From Jiulongibacter sediminis (lineage in GTDB: Bacteria; Bacteroidota; Bacteroidia; Cytophagales; Spirosomataceae), in NCBI RefSeq assembly GCF_001306455.1, contig NZ_LGTQ01000006.1, forward strand, positions 310,001-374,000: 64,000 nucleotides of DNA, given 5' to 3'. The notes beneath the pieces are model-generated. The model saw only the letters and a program-made list of their open reading frames with translations, ran no database searches and was not told where the DNA came from. Shown here piece by piece: positions 26,537-35,956 of this stretch; the first letter of the stretch is position 1; every line of letters begins with the position of its first letter. Made by a program: the position numbers and the translations under genes.

Positions 26537-26757
26537 GCAGCCTCAAGGCTTATGGAATACTCCAGGGTTTGAGAATCATCTGGAATTGATTCACCCCTTG
26601 CTTTGAGTTCCTCAATATATAGTTCAATTGCTTCGCGAGCCATTTCAATGGCTTCATCAACAGTTTCACCATAGGTAATGCATCCAGGTAAAGAAGGAAC
26701 CATAACAGTATACCCACCTTCGGGTTCGCGATTCATCAGAATTTTGTAATTCAGCAT
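26533..26757 (-). CDS. hicB: HicB-family antitoxin, short form without DNA-binding domain
   Basis: 74 residues. The partial RNase H-like fold is recognisable: YKILMNREPEGGYTVMVPSLPGCITYGETVDEAIEMAREAIELYIEEL. The usual C-terminal HTH or ribbon-helix-helix domain is absent, since the protein ends at SLEAA, so it probably neutralises HicA by direct contact but cannot repress its own operon by itself. It precedes hicA with a 4-bp overlap. Confidence 0.92.
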   Translation of the reverse strand: MLNYKILMNREPEGGYTVMVPSLPGCITYGETVDEAIEMAREAIELYIEELKARGESIPDDSQTLEYSISLEAA

Positions 26758-26820
26758 TATGATTAAAATGAGTTCATCAAAAATAAAACAATAATTGGAA
26801 ACCGTTTGAAAATGAATTGA

Positions 26821-29259
26821 TTAAAAACTCCACGTATTCTTATCCCGATTATAGGGCTCTAAAGAAAACTTAAAGCCACTTCTGATACCGTCTTTGTTTG
26901 ATTGTGAAACTACGTAATAGGCACCGAGCCTAAAACGTGATTTGCCTAATCTGAAAACACGGTTTGCTCCGGCGTATAGCTCACTATACTGGTATTTCCT
27001 TTCAGGCACATAGAGCAAACCGGCTCCGCCAACGGTTCTGATCCCTGTTTTGTTTAGCAATGGTACTTTACTGGTTAAAAAGCCATTAAACTGATGTTCG
27101 TAATGTGATTCAAAAAACCAATCGAACGTGGAAAAAGTTTGAGGAATCAACTGATAGGTGTACATGTTGGGAGAAAACCAGATTGGGTCGCCGCCACGTT
27201 GATATTGATAATCCATTGGTGCCAGGCGGGTGGTGTCCATGAATTTTCCTAAGGCCATGCGGTATTCAGAAGTGCCAAAAATGCCTACATTGAAATATTG
27301 GGAAACATTGAATTCGGTATAATTGAAGGCTTTCTTCAGCCCATTATCTGAGTTGAAACCGAAATTGCTTCGTAAACTAAAGGTAGGCCATCGAGAACCC
27401 AGAACGATCTTTTCATTGGGTTCCCGAAGGTATTTTTGCCCTGGCGTAAACTCGATTCTAAAGTTTGTTTTGAAAATTTTGGTTGTGGGAAAACTGACTG
27501 GTTCATTTTGTTCAAAAAGCTCATCGCCGAGTCTGGAAAACTTAAAATCACCGAAGTCTTCCCTTTTGTTCCATTGCAGTTGGGTGTTGAAATAAAAGCC
27601 GTTGAACAGTTCGGTTCTGTGAGAGAGGTTAAGGCCGGTGTTGATATAAAAGTTATTTCTCCGAATGATATCGCTGATAGTGGCATTGCCATTGATGACA
27701 TCAAAACCCTGCCCTGCACTGGCAAAAATGCTGCTTTGTCGGATGGGGTTATACAGAAAGTTGAAATTAATGAAGCCTCGCAAGTCTTTGTTCAGAAAGC
27801 CATAATTAAGGTAAGGAGTCACGTCAATCCGTTTTCTGTTTTCAAACCTTTTCATGTATTGAATACGATATTGCACCCTCCATCCACCAATCGCCACAGG
27901 ATTAAGCAACTCAGGCAAGGACCCAAAACGCCAATCGACTTTCTTTGCCCGATTGATATGACCTACACCGCTCCAAAGTACTTTCAATGGCGTTACTTTA
28001 TTGTAAATGGCATCCACAGAGTCAAGGTATTCTTTGGAGTTCAGTCGAATTTCTTCTAACTCCTTTGCTTTGACCACAGCCCTTTCGGTACTGTTCAGGG
28101 GTTTTGGGCGGATGTTTTCCCAATAACTACTATCTCTTTTGTAGGCTTCAGCCGTGGTGACGCCAACTTCAGGGCCAAAGAAGTTTTTAGCATAAGTACT
28201 GTCAAAAACAAAGTCAGAATGACTGACTTCCGTTCTTCCATTTTTTGTTTCGCCGCCACCTTTGAGTTTCCACTCAAACATTTCTTTGGTGACCACTCTT
28301 TTGTCTTGAACGAATTCGTATTCCTGCTCAAAAGAGAAGGAGTTATACTCAATCAAAAGCCGTTTCGGGACACTCAGTTTTACTTTATGAATAGCCCAAA
28401 GGCCATCAAGCACTTCTACCTCACCCTCATAGAGCGAATTGCCCAACTCCTTAGGCTTAACCTGAATTCTGTAAACGAGCCGTTCGCCGTTATGATAAGT
28501 TTCCAGTAGCTTAAACTTGTATCCAAGGTACCCAACGGTGCTAAAAGGAGAGATAAGAGCGTTTTCTCCCAGTTTTTCAACGACCTGTAGATTTTGATAA
28601 AGGTCAAATTGCCCGTCAGTGGTGCTGGTATAGTAGAGGTCATGAATATCTCCGAATTTTTTGACTCCTGTTCTTTCCTCCTTCTGTTTATTTGGCAAAG
28701 ACTGAAAATGCTGAATATTGGCTTCAAAAAAATTCATATTCGGCAGGCTGTCTGCCATAAATGGGTTCTTATTTTCTTCCTTCTCGTCTTCTTTTTGAGG
28801 TTTCAGACTAATAATTTCTTCTACACTTTTAACATAAGTTTTGGCCGCCAGCGTCTGAAATTGATTTTGCCAACGCTCTTTATTCTCGATCACATTTTTA
28901 ATGACCTCATAGCTGTAATCTTTCTTTTTAACATTAACCACTACCTCAGAAAGCACCTTTTCGTCAGGTTCAAGGAAAAAATTATAAATTGTAGAGGAGT
29001 CAATAACTATTTCAATGGTCTGCGGTAAAAACCCCAGGTAAGAAACAGAAATACGGTGCAGACCTTGCTCCAGGCTCAGCTCATATTGACCTGCTTCGTT
29101 GGTTTGCGTACCGGTTTGAAGGTCAAAAACTCGAACCGAGGCATTCTGAAGAGGCTCATTATCTGTTGAGTAGACATAACCGCGAAGAGGGAAATATTGC
29201 TGAGCAAAAGTGATAGTACCCGTCAGGAAAATAAAAGTCAATAAGAATAGCTTCTTCAA
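26821..29259 (-). CDS. DUF5686 protein with carboxypeptidase-regulatory-like domain
   Basis: 812 residues starting at TTG 29259; the signal peptide MKKLFLLTFIFLTGTITFAQ makes this start convincing although no ATG is available. Residues about 22-105 form a CarboxypepD_reg-like beta sandwich (PLRGYVYSTDNEPLQNASVRVF). The rest matches DUF5686, a predicted outer-membrane beta-barrel family in Bacteroidota whose C-terminus ends in Phe (NRDKNTWSF), a usual BAM signal. There is no plug domain, which separates it from true TonB receptors. Function is unknown. It is a single gene, with hicBA downstream on the same strand. Confidence 0.85.
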   Translation of the reverse strand: MKKLFLLTFIFLTGTITFAQQYFPLRGYVYSTDNEPLQNASVRVFDLQTGTQTNEAGQYELSLEQGLHRISVSYLGFLPQTIEIVIDSSTIYNFFLEPDEKVLSEVVVNVKKKDYSYEVIKNVIENKERWQNQFQTLAAKTYVKSVEEIISLKPQKEDEKEENKNPFMADSLPNMNFFEANIQHFQSLPNKQKEERTGVKKFGDIHDLYYTSTTDGQFDLYQNLQVVEKLGENALISPFSTVGYLGYKFKLLETYHNGERLVYRIQVKPKELGNSLYEGEVEVLDGLWAIHKVKLSVPKRLLIEYNSFSFEQEYEFVQDKRVVTKEMFEWKLKGGGETKNGRTEVSHSDFVFDSTYAKNFFGPEVGVTTAEAYKRDSSYWENIRPKPLNSTERAVVKAKELEEIRLNSKEYLDSVDAIYNKVTPLKVLWSGVGHINRAKKVDWRFGSLPELLNPVAIGGWRVQYRIQYMKRFENRKRIDVTPYLNYGFLNKDLRGFINFNFLYNPIRQSSIFASAGQGFDVINGNATISDIIRRNNFYINTGLNLSHRTELFNGFYFNTQLQWNKREDFGDFKFSRLGDELFEQNEPVSFPTTKIFKTNFRIEFTPGQKYLREPNEKIVLGSRWPTFSLRSNFGFNSDNGLKKAFNYTEFNVSQYFNVGIFGTSEYRMALGKFMDTTRLAPMDYQYQRGGDPIWFSPNMYTYQLIPQTFSTFDWFFESHYEHQFNGFLTSKVPLLNKTGIRTVGGAGLLYVPERKYQYSELYAGANRVFRLGKSRFRLGAYYVVSQSNKDGIRSGFKFSLEPYNRDKNTWSF

Positions 29260-29335
29260 ATCAGAGTTGCTGATTGGTGTCTGGCAAAGGTCAGGATTTT
29301 ATGATTAGCAGATTCTTAAAAATGCTTAAACAGGT

Positions 29336-30499
29336 TTACTCCTTCAACTTATAGATTTTGCCATCAAAAGCACAGATGTAAAGCTCGTTCTGCTGGTCAA
29401 GACCAAATGAAGCAATGTTCAATCGGGTGTCCATCAAGGTTTGGTTCGAAAAAGTACCATCTGAGTTTTCAGAGAGGGCGTATATTCGACCTGAAACATA
29501 ATCGGCAAAAATATATTGACCAGTAAGTGAAGGTGCTGACGTGCCTCTGTAAACATAACCTCCGGTAATAGACTTGTCACCGGTGTCCTGAGAAATTTCC
29601 AAAACAGGAGCGGTGTATTCAGATGAGTTTTCACCTGATTGGTAGGTATGTAATCCTTCCATGTCACTCCAGCCATAATTTTTACCTGCTTCTATTATAT
29701 CAACTTCTTCATAGGCATTCTGACCAACATCGGCAGCCCAAAGTCTGCCGCTTTCTTTATCAAAGCTGATTCTCCACGGGTTTCTCAATCCATAGGCGTA
29801 AATCTCTGGCTGAGCCATAGATCGGTTCACAAATGGGTTGTCAGCAGGTATTCCATAGTTTTTTGACCCTGAAGTCTGATCGACATCAATTCTTAAAATA
29901 GCCCCTAAAAGGGTGTTGAGATTTTGACCGTTTCCTTTTGGGTCGCCACCTGAGCCGCCGTCGCCGGTTGAAATGTATAGGTATCCGTCAGGACCGAAAG
30001 CTACCTGGCCCCCGTTATGGTTTCCGTAGGGTTGATCAAAACGAAGTAGAACCAATTCAGAGCCAGGGTCGGCTTTGTTGGGGTCAGAAGACGAAATGGT
30101 AAACCTTGAAATCAGCGTCTCACTGCTTGAAGCCGTGTAATTGACATAGAAATAGCCATTTTCACGGAAATTAGGATGAAAGGCCAGGCCCAATAAGCCT
30201 TCCTCATTATGGTTGTCATCTACCTTTGAGGAAATATCAAGAAATTCTGTGGTTTCACTTACAGTTTCATCATTTTTAAAGAATGATATCTTCCCCTCTT
30301 GCTCTACCACGAAAACGCGATTACTGCCGTCATTTGGTGATTGAAAATCTACGGGACGTGTAAAACGTAAATTGGGATAGGCCTCTACCAATTCAAGATT
30401 TCCTCCATTGTTATTTTCAGGGTATTCTACTTTTGGTTTGTTATTACATGACGGAGCCATGCTAATGAGGGCGAGAAATAAGAGGCTTAAGTTTTTCAT
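29336..30499 (-). CDS. PQQ-dependent sugar dehydrogenase-type lipoprotein
   Basis: 387 residues from ATG 30499; a TTG two codons upstream is less likely. The lipobox is SMAPSC (Cys18). The body is the glucose/sorbosone dehydrogenase beta-propeller: LRFTRPVDFQSP, GLLGLAFHPNFRENGYFYVNYT, the GGQVAFGPDGYLYISTGDGGSGGDP block and YAYGLRNPWRISFD. The family oxidises aldoses with PQQ and calcium in the periplasm. Many Bacteroidota members are hedgehog-interacting-protein-like and have no proven cofactor. No PQQ biosynthesis genes are in the window, so exogenous PQQ would be needed. Confidence 0.87.
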   Translation of the reverse strand: MKNLSLLFLALISMAPSCNNKPKVEYPENNNGGNLELVEAYPNLRFTRPVDFQSPNDGSNRVFVVEQEGKISFFKNDETVSETTEFLDISSKVDDNHNEEGLLGLAFHPNFRENGYFYVNYTASSSETLISRFTISSSDPNKADPGSELVLLRFDQPYGNHNGGQVAFGPDGYLYISTGDGGSGGDPKGNGQNLNTLLGAILRIDVDQTSGSKNYGIPADNPFVNRSMAQPEIYAYGLRNPWRISFDKESGRLWAADVGQNAYEEVDIIEAGKNYGWSDMEGLHTYQSGENSSEYTAPVLEISQDTGDKSITGGYVYRGTSAPSLTGQYIFADYVSGRIYALSENSDGTFSNQTLMDTRLNIASFGLDQQNELYICAFDGKIYKLKE

Positions 30500-30627
30500 A
30501 ATCAATGTGTTTGTCTCTCATGAACGTAACAGGGGGCTATTCGGTTTCACATGAGAATCTGAAGGGTAACATTTTTCTTTTTATATTATTTTCAGATGTT
30601 TAGAAGACAAAATTAAATGATTCAATT

Positions 30628-31092
30628 ATGGCATTCTGGGACGATGACGATGAAATGAGTGATGAGGAATATGAGCGTGAGCGAAAAGAAGAAAAAGAAC
30701 GGGTCAACAATCTGCCTGTTGTAAAAAAGGCTAAGGATCTATTGAATACCATAATGGCCTTTATCGCTACGGTGGAAGATGAGGAAGATACCGCCGATTT
30801 AAAATCATCTCTGATAGGGGATGTTGGTTTGATCAATGCCAAAATAATAGGAGCGGAGGCCGGTGATCTTTACACTATCCGAATGGAAAATGCGGTATTG
30901 ATTAAGGTGAGTGCTGTCAATATCAAAACCACCATGTTTGCTTTTGAGATGTTTGAGAAAGGAAACCCTGAGTACCGTGATCTTATTAAAAATGAAATCG
31001 AAGAATTCCGTAAAATCTTCGTGGTATGGGTCGCTACTTTTGACCGCACCAATGATTTGGTAGAAGATGAGTGGGGCATTTGGAATAGATGA
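30628..31092 (+). CDS. Conserved acidic hypothetical protein
   Basis: 154 residues, cytoplasmic: no signal or transmembrane segment. The first 28 residues are almost only Asp, Glu, Arg and Lys (MAFWDDDDEMSDEEYERERKEEKERV), then a mixed alpha/beta domain with VVWVATFDRTNDLVEDEWGIWNR at the end. I recognise no family. Codon usage is like the neighbours, so it is a real gene. It is divergent from the sugar dehydrogenase and followed by a large hairpin and the repeat-rich gap. Confidence 0.65.
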   Translation: MAFWDDDDEMSDEEYERERKEEKERVNNLPVVKKAKDLLNTIMAFIATVEDEEDTADLKSSLIGDVGLINAKIIGAEAGDLYTIRMENAVLIKVSAVNIKTTMFAFEMFEKGNPEYRDLIKNEIEEFRKIFVVWVATFDRTNDLVEDEWGIWNR

Positions 31093-31100
31093 TTTCTGAC

Positions 31101-31145
31101 TTCGTGGCACGACTAATCCTCGTAGAATATTGGTCGTGCTACGAA
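31101..31145. repeat. 17-bp stem inverted repeat after the acidic protein gene
   Basis: Arms 31101-31117 and 31129-31145 pair over 17 positions with two G-U wobbles and an 11-nt loop. It lies 9 bp after the stop of the upstream gene. No T-run follows on either strand, so a standard intrinsic terminator is doubtful; it may be a Rho-independent processing hairpin or a mobile palindromic repeat. Confidence 0.6.
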
Positions 31146-31150
31146 TAAAA

Positions 31151-31271
31151 CCAGGCACTTATTGAACTTAACCCCTTCATGCCTTAATGTTAAAAAAGCA
31201 ATGAGGTTTAAACATTAAGAGGTTAAAGTTCATTAAGTTTTGAGGACAAGGGCCAATTCTTTGTTGCCTGG
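31151..31271. repeat. Nested inverted-repeat block (possible MITE or structured RNA)
   Basis: The outer arms CCAGGCA (31151-31157) and TGCCTGG (31265-31271) enclose an imperfect stem, 31157-31173 with about 31221-31238 (TTGAACTTAACC against GGTTAAAGTTCA), and a further inner stem, CCTTAATGTT (31182-31191) with AACATTAAG (31211-31219). The rest of the 320-bp gap (31272-31412) contains a GTCTTTGCGG word and TTCGACAGGCTCACC, words I associate with dispersed intergenic repeats; no gene is visible. Confidence 0.5.
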
Positions 31272-31412
31272 CGTCTTTGCGGTGTGTTCGACAGGCTCAC
31301 CCACCACACAATTTAATTTTCGGCTAATAGCTCAAAGCTTTTTGCCTAAAGCCATCAAGAACAATTCTCGGTGTAACCTCGTTATCTCAAAACAAATCGA
31401 GACCTTTGTAGC

Positions 31413-33392
31413 ATGATTACAGTAAGAGAAAGACCCGTAACGCATTGGCTTCCAATTACAATGAAGGAAGTAGAGATGCGTGGCTGGGATGAGGTGGATG
31501 TGGTGTTGGTATCGGGCGATGCTTATGTGGATCATCCTTCGTTTGGCACCGCGGTTATTGGGCGTATTATTGAAAGTGAAGGTTTTCGAGTGGCCGTAAT
31601 TCCTCAGCCGAACTGGCGGGATGACCTCCGTGATTTCAAAAAATTTGGTCGACCAAAATATTTCTTCGGTGTCACGGCCGGTTGTATGGATTCTATGGTG
31701 AATCATTATACGGCGAATAAGCGTAAACGCTCAGACGATAGTTACACTCCGGGTGGTGAAGCAGGCTTCCGTCCTGATTATGCCACTACAGTTTACACTA
31801 AAATTCTGAAAGAACTTTATCCCGATGTGCCGGTTTTGATCGGAGGAATCGAGGCTTCTCTTCGTCGTGTTACGCACTATGATTACTGGGCAGATAAACT
31901 TTTTCCGACAATTCTGGAGGATAGCGGTGCCGATATGCTGGTGTACGGAATGGGCGAACAGCCACTTCGCGAACTACTAAAACTGGTTCAGAAAGGAGTG
32001 CCTTTGAATTCTATCAAAGATGTGAATCAAACGGCCTTTTTAGAGCCAACAGAAGAGGTCAGAGATTATAAAGGATGGAATACCGTTGAGCTTTCTTCTC
32101 ATGAGGATTGCCTTAAAGACAAATTGAAATATGCGGCCAATTTCAAACTGGTGGAGGTAGAATCTAACAAATGGCAGGCAAACCGATTGACTCAAAAAGT
32201 TGGGGACAAGACATTGGTGATAAACCCGCCTTTTGTAACAATGGATGAGGCTGAAATGGACAAGTCCTTTGATTTGCCCTATACCCGACTTCCTCACCCG
32301 AAATACAAAAAACGTGGGGCTATCCCGGCCTATGAAATGATCAAGTTCTCGGTGAATATGCACCGGGGCTGTTTTGGCGGTTGTAGTTTCTGCACCATTT
32401 CGGCTCATCAGGGGAAGTTTATTGCTTCCCGTTCGCAGGAAAGCATTATGAAAGAGGTGGATGAGTTGGTGAAACACCCGGAGTTTAAAGGGTACATTTC
32501 AGATTTGGGCGGGCCTTCGGCCAACATGTACCGTATGAAAGGTAAAGACGAGAGCATCTGTGCCCGCTGCCAGGCTCCGAGCTGCATTCACCCGGTAATT
32601 TGCTCCAATCTGGATACTTCACACAAGCCGCTCACCGAGATTTACAAGAAAGTTGACGAGCATCCCGATATCAAAAAGGCTTTTGTGGGCTCCGGAATTC
32701 GATACGATTTGCTGGTTGACGATTTCAATAAAAATAATCAGGACGGCAACCACGACGAGTACATGGAACAGCTGGTAACCCGCCACGTTTCGGGTAGACT
32801 AAAGGTTGCTCCGGAGCATACGGCTGACAATACCCTTCGAGTGATGCGGAAGCCATCGTTCAAGTATTTCCACAAATTCAAACAGAAATACGACAAGATT
32901 CAGGAAAAGCATGGGCTGAAACAGCCTTTAATTCCTTATTTCATCAGCTCGCACCCAGGCTGTGAAGAAGCCGATATGGCCAACCTTGCTGCTGAAACCA
33001 AAGACATGGGTTTTCAACTGGAGCAGGTTCAAGACTTTACGCCAACACCGATGACGGTGGCGACGGTGATTTATTATTCTGGTGTACACCCTTATACCAT
33101 GCAGCCTGTAAAAACGGTTAAAACAAGAGAGGAAAAGAAGACCCAAAACAACTATTTCTTTTGGTGGAAAAACGATATGAAAGGCTGGATCAAAAACCGC
33201 CTTACCAAACTTGGTCGCCCCGACCTGGCCAAGCAGCTTCTGGAAAACCCGAAACAACAAAACGAGTCAAAAGACTTTAAAGGCAAGGGTAAAAAGAAAT
33301 TCAAAGGCAAAAAGTCGAACGCTCAGGGCTCACAGCCTAATGCTCATGGTCAGAACAAGAAAAAAATCAAGAAGAAGAAGGGCTGGGCTTAG
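31413..33392 (+). CDS. YgiQ-family radical SAM protein
   Basis: 659 residues. The [4Fe-4S]-binding CX3CX2C motif is Cys320, Cys324 and Cys327 in RGCFGGCSFCTIS. It is preceded by the long YgiQ-specific N-terminal domain (WLPITMKEVEMRGWDEVDVVLVSGDAYVDHP) and followed by HVSGRLKVAPEHT. An extra Cys cluster, ARCQAPSCIHPVICSNLD, could hold another metal. The physiological reaction of YgiQ is unknown. The last 50 residues are a Lys/Asn/Gln-rich basic tail, perhaps nucleic-acid binding. It is a single gene. Confidence 0.93.
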   Translation: MITVRERPVTHWLPITMKEVEMRGWDEVDVVLVSGDAYVDHPSFGTAVIGRIIESEGFRVAVIPQPNWRDDLRDFKKFGRPKYFFGVTAGCMDSMVNHYTANKRKRSDDSYTPGGEAGFRPDYATTVYTKILKELYPDVPVLIGGIEASLRRVTHYDYWADKLFPTILEDSGADMLVYGMGEQPLRELLKLVQKGVPLNSIKDVNQTAFLEPTEEVRDYKGWNTVELSSHEDCLKDKLKYAANFKLVEVESNKWQANRLTQKVGDKTLVINPPFVTMDEAEMDKSFDLPYTRLPHPKYKKRGAIPAYEMIKFSVNMHRGCFGGCSFCTISAHQGKFIASRSQESIMKEVDELVKHPEFKGYISDLGGPSANMYRMKGKDESICARCQAPSCIHPVICSNLDTSHKPLTEIYKKVDEHPDIKKAFVGSGIRYDLLVDDFNKNNQDGNHDEYMEQLVTRHVSGRLKVAPEHTADNTLRVMRKPSFKYFHKFKQKYDKIQEKHGLKQPLIPYFISSHPGCEEADMANLAAETKDMGFQLEQVQDFTPTPMTVATVIYYSGVHPYTMQPVKTVKTREEKKTQNNYFFWWKNDMKGWIKNRLTKLGRPDLAKQLLENPKQQNESKDFKGKGKKKFKGKKSNAQGSQPNAHGQNKKKIKKKKGWA

Positions 33393-33518
33393 TAAATGAC
33401 GGTTTGGGATTGGCGATGTTTAAACTTAATGCTCCTTGATTTCTTCATTTTTAAAATGTTCTAAAAAGGCATTAATCCGAATCCCTTAATTTTACCTTAA
33501 CATTAAAATCACAAAAAA

Positions 33519-35246
33519 TTGGAAGAATTAGTACTGCCTACCCGCAAAGCCAGAAAGTTTATTGGAGAAGAGTTTAATCTGGATAGCTGGGAGACCGTCA
33601 AGCCTTTGATAGAAAACCTGGTTGCCCGTGAAATCAACAATGCAGAAGACCTGAAGCAATGGTTTACGGATAGAAGCGAGCTGGAATCGTACCTCTCAGA
33701 AAACATGGCGTGGAGGTATATTAAAATGACTTGTGATACAGCAAGCCAGGAGCGTCAGAAAGACTACCAGTTTTTTGTGAGTGAAATACAGCCGCATCTT
33801 TCTGTTTATGATGATCAACTCAACAAAAAGGCTCTTGAAAGCCCTTATTTGAGTGAGTTGACAGATCAGGGATTTGAGATCACCATTCGTGGAATGAAGA
33901 AATCGGTAGAGATTTTCAGGGAAGAAAATATTCCGCTTTTTACACAAATTCAAACGAAGCAAACCGAATACCAGGGAGTTACCGGAGCAATGACCGTGAC
34001 CATTAACGGCGAAGAAATGACTTTACAAAAGGCAGGTCTGATTCTTCAATCGGTGAACCGGGCGGATAGACAAAACGCCTGGATGAAAATAGGAGAGCGT
34101 AGAATGGAGGATGCAGATAAGCTGGATGTGCTTTTCAATGAACTTCGGGATCTTCGTCATGAAGTGGCTGTCAACGCTGATTTCAAAAACTTTCGTGATT
34201 ATATGTTCGCGGCCATGGGTCGTTTTGATTACACACCTGAAGATTGTTTCAATTTCCACGAATCGGTGGCGGAGGCCGTGGTTCCATTGCTCAATGAAGC
34301 AAACGAAGAGCGTCAGCAAAAGTTGGGATTGAATCCGCTTAAACCTTGGGATAAGGCAGTTGATGTCAAAGGAAGGCCGGCTTTAAAGCCTTTCAAAGAC
34401 GGAGAAGAGCTGCTAGATAAGGCTGTTCGCTGCTTTGATAAAATTGATAAACAGCTTGGTGATTATTTACGAATCATGCGTCGAATGGGCCATTTTGATG
34501 TAGAAAGTCGCAAAGGAAAGGCTCCGGGTGGTTATAACTATCCGCTCGAAGAAATTGGTGTTCCATTCATCTTTATGAATGCTACGGGCTCTGTTCGTGA
34601 CTTGGTGACGATGGTCCATGAAGGAGGACATGCCATTCATTCGTTTGAAACCCGCGATTTGCCATTGAATAGTTTCAGAAGCACCACGGCTGAAGTGGCG
34701 GAGGTAGCTTCGATGGCAATGGAGCTGATTTCTATGGAGCATTGGGATGAATTCTTTGAAAACCCGGAAGACCTGAAAAGAGCCAGAATAGAGCACTTAC
34801 AGGATATCATTTCAACACTTCCGTGGATTGCCACGATCGATAAATTCCAGCACTGGTTGTACGAAAACCCTTCACACAGCATTGAAGAACGTAAGGCCGA
34901 ATGGCTGAAAATTTTGGATCAATTCTCCGATTCTATCACCGACTGGAGCGGACTTGAGAAGTTCAAAGAAGCCATATGGCAGCGTCAATTGCACATATTT
35001 GAAGTACCGTTCTACTATATCGAATACGGCATGGCTCAGTTGGGGGCCATTTCAGTTTGGCGTAACTATAAAAACGATCCTGAGAAGGGTCTAAATGCAT
35101 ATCTTAGAGGTCTTCGAATGGGTTACACTACCACCATCGGAGAAATCTACAAGGCAATGGACATCAAATTTGATTTCTCCAAAGAATACATTTCTGAACT
35201 GATGAGCTTTGTGAAAGACGAGTTGGAGGCTTTGAAACAATCCTGA
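33519..35246 (+). CDS. M3 family oligoendopeptidase
   Basis: 575 residues starting at TTG 33519; the first residues MEELVLPTRKARKFI fit the family and no ATG is near. The zinc motif HEGGH starts at His367 (TMVHEGGHAIHSF), and the third ligand Glu lies in the STTAEVAEVASMAMELI helix. It is a cytoplasmic metallopeptidase of the PepF/M3B type that trims short peptides. It converges with the DeoR regulator gene, 5 bp apart. Confidence 0.93.
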   Translation: MEELVLPTRKARKFIGEEFNLDSWETVKPLIENLVAREINNAEDLKQWFTDRSELESYLSENMAWRYIKMTCDTASQERQKDYQFFVSEIQPHLSVYDDQLNKKALESPYLSELTDQGFEITIRGMKKSVEIFREENIPLFTQIQTKQTEYQGVTGAMTVTINGEEMTLQKAGLILQSVNRADRQNAWMKIGERRMEDADKLDVLFNELRDLRHEVAVNADFKNFRDYMFAAMGRFDYTPEDCFNFHESVAEAVVPLLNEANEERQQKLGLNPLKPWDKAVDVKGRPALKPFKDGEELLDKAVRCFDKIDKQLGDYLRIMRRMGHFDVESRKGKAPGGYNYPLEEIGVPFIFMNATGSVRDLVTMVHEGGHAIHSFETRDLPLNSFRSTTAEVAEVASMAMELISMEHWDEFFENPEDLKRARIEHLQDIISTLPWIATIDKFQHWLYENPSHSIEERKAEWLKILDQFSDSITDWSGLEKFKEAIWQRQLHIFEVPFYYIEYGMAQLGAISVWRNYKNDPEKGLNAYLRGLRMGYTTTIGEIYKAMDIKFDFSKEYISELMSFVKDELEALKQS

Positions 35247-35251
35247 ACGAA

Positions 35252-35944
35252 TTAACCTTCGGAGAGAAAAGTGACCTTCTCTAAATTCTGGCAAAACTTC
35301 AGATAGGATTTTTTCCCAAACTTAGAACTATCGGCTAAAACGTAGACTTGCTCTGAATTTTGAATCATAGCATGGCTGATTTCAGCTTCTTTTTCTGAAT
35401 TGGCCCAGAGGTTTTGATTTTCGTCGATGGCATCGGCTCCAATGAAGGCTTTGGTGGCGTGGTATTGTTGAATATGCCACTCGGCCATTTTACCATGCAT
35501 GGCTTGTCGTTGAGGATCATACTCTCCGCCGATAAGATTGACTGAGCACTTACTGCCAACCAGGGCGTTTAGAACAGGAAGAGAGTTCGTAATGACTTTG
35601 ACCTTCAATTCTTTGATGAAAGGGCACATTTGTAGGGTAGTGCTTCCGCAATCAATGAAAATGACATCGCCGTCTTTGACAAATTGTGCCGCCTTTTTAC
35701 CAATTTCTATTTTGGCTTCAGCATTTTTCAGGTCTTTGAGTTGAAAAGAAATGACAGGGCTTTCGGCCATGGCCATTGCTCCGCCGTGTGTTCGTTTGAG
35801 TAAATTCTCTTTTTCCAGTTGTGCAAAATCCCTTCGTATCGTAATGTCAGAAACATCTAATTGCGAAGCCGCTTCGGCGACCGACAGCTCTTCATTTTGA
35901 AGAAGTAGTTGCAAAATTTTCTGCTTTCTCAATTCAAATCTCAT
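35252..35944 (-). CDS. DeoR/GlpR-family transcriptional regulator
   Basis: 230 residues. The N-terminal winged HTH (about 1-55) is typical: RKQKILQLLLQNEELSVAEAASQLDVSDITIRRDFAQLEKENLLKRTHGGA. The C-terminal DeoR sensor domain has GDVIFIDCGSTTLQM and VYVLADSSKFGKKSY. These regulators sense phosphorylated sugars. It is divergent from a NudK-like gene across 52 bp that hold 10-bp repeats, so it probably represses itself and that gene. The sugar is unknown. Confidence 0.92.
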   Translation of the reverse strand: MRFELRKQKILQLLLQNEELSVAEAASQLDVSDITIRRDFAQLEKENLLKRTHGGAMAMAESPVISFQLKDLKNAEAKIEIGKKAAQFVKDGDVIFIDCGSTTLQMCPFIKELKVKVITNSLPVLNALVGSKCSVNLIGGEYDPQRQAMHGKMAEWHIQQYHATKAFIGADAIDENQNLWANSEKEAEISHAMIQNSEQVYVLADSSKFGKKSYLKFCQNLEKVTFLSEG

Positions 35945-35956
35945 TTCTTCTATTAC

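Noticed and set aside
27436-28059. 207-codon open frame on the plus strand inside the DUF5686 gene
   Set aside because: It lies wholly antisense to a well-supported gene, has no family resemblance and its composition follows from the opposite codons.
31272-31330. TTCGACAGGCTCACC-containing stretch as a possible tRNA T-arm
   Set aside because: GTTCGA is present but there is no acceptor stem, anticodon arm or 3' partner around it.
33250-33392. Lys-rich 3' end of the YgiQ gene as a frameshift product
   Set aside because: The frame stays open with normal codons and a basic tail is common in this family.
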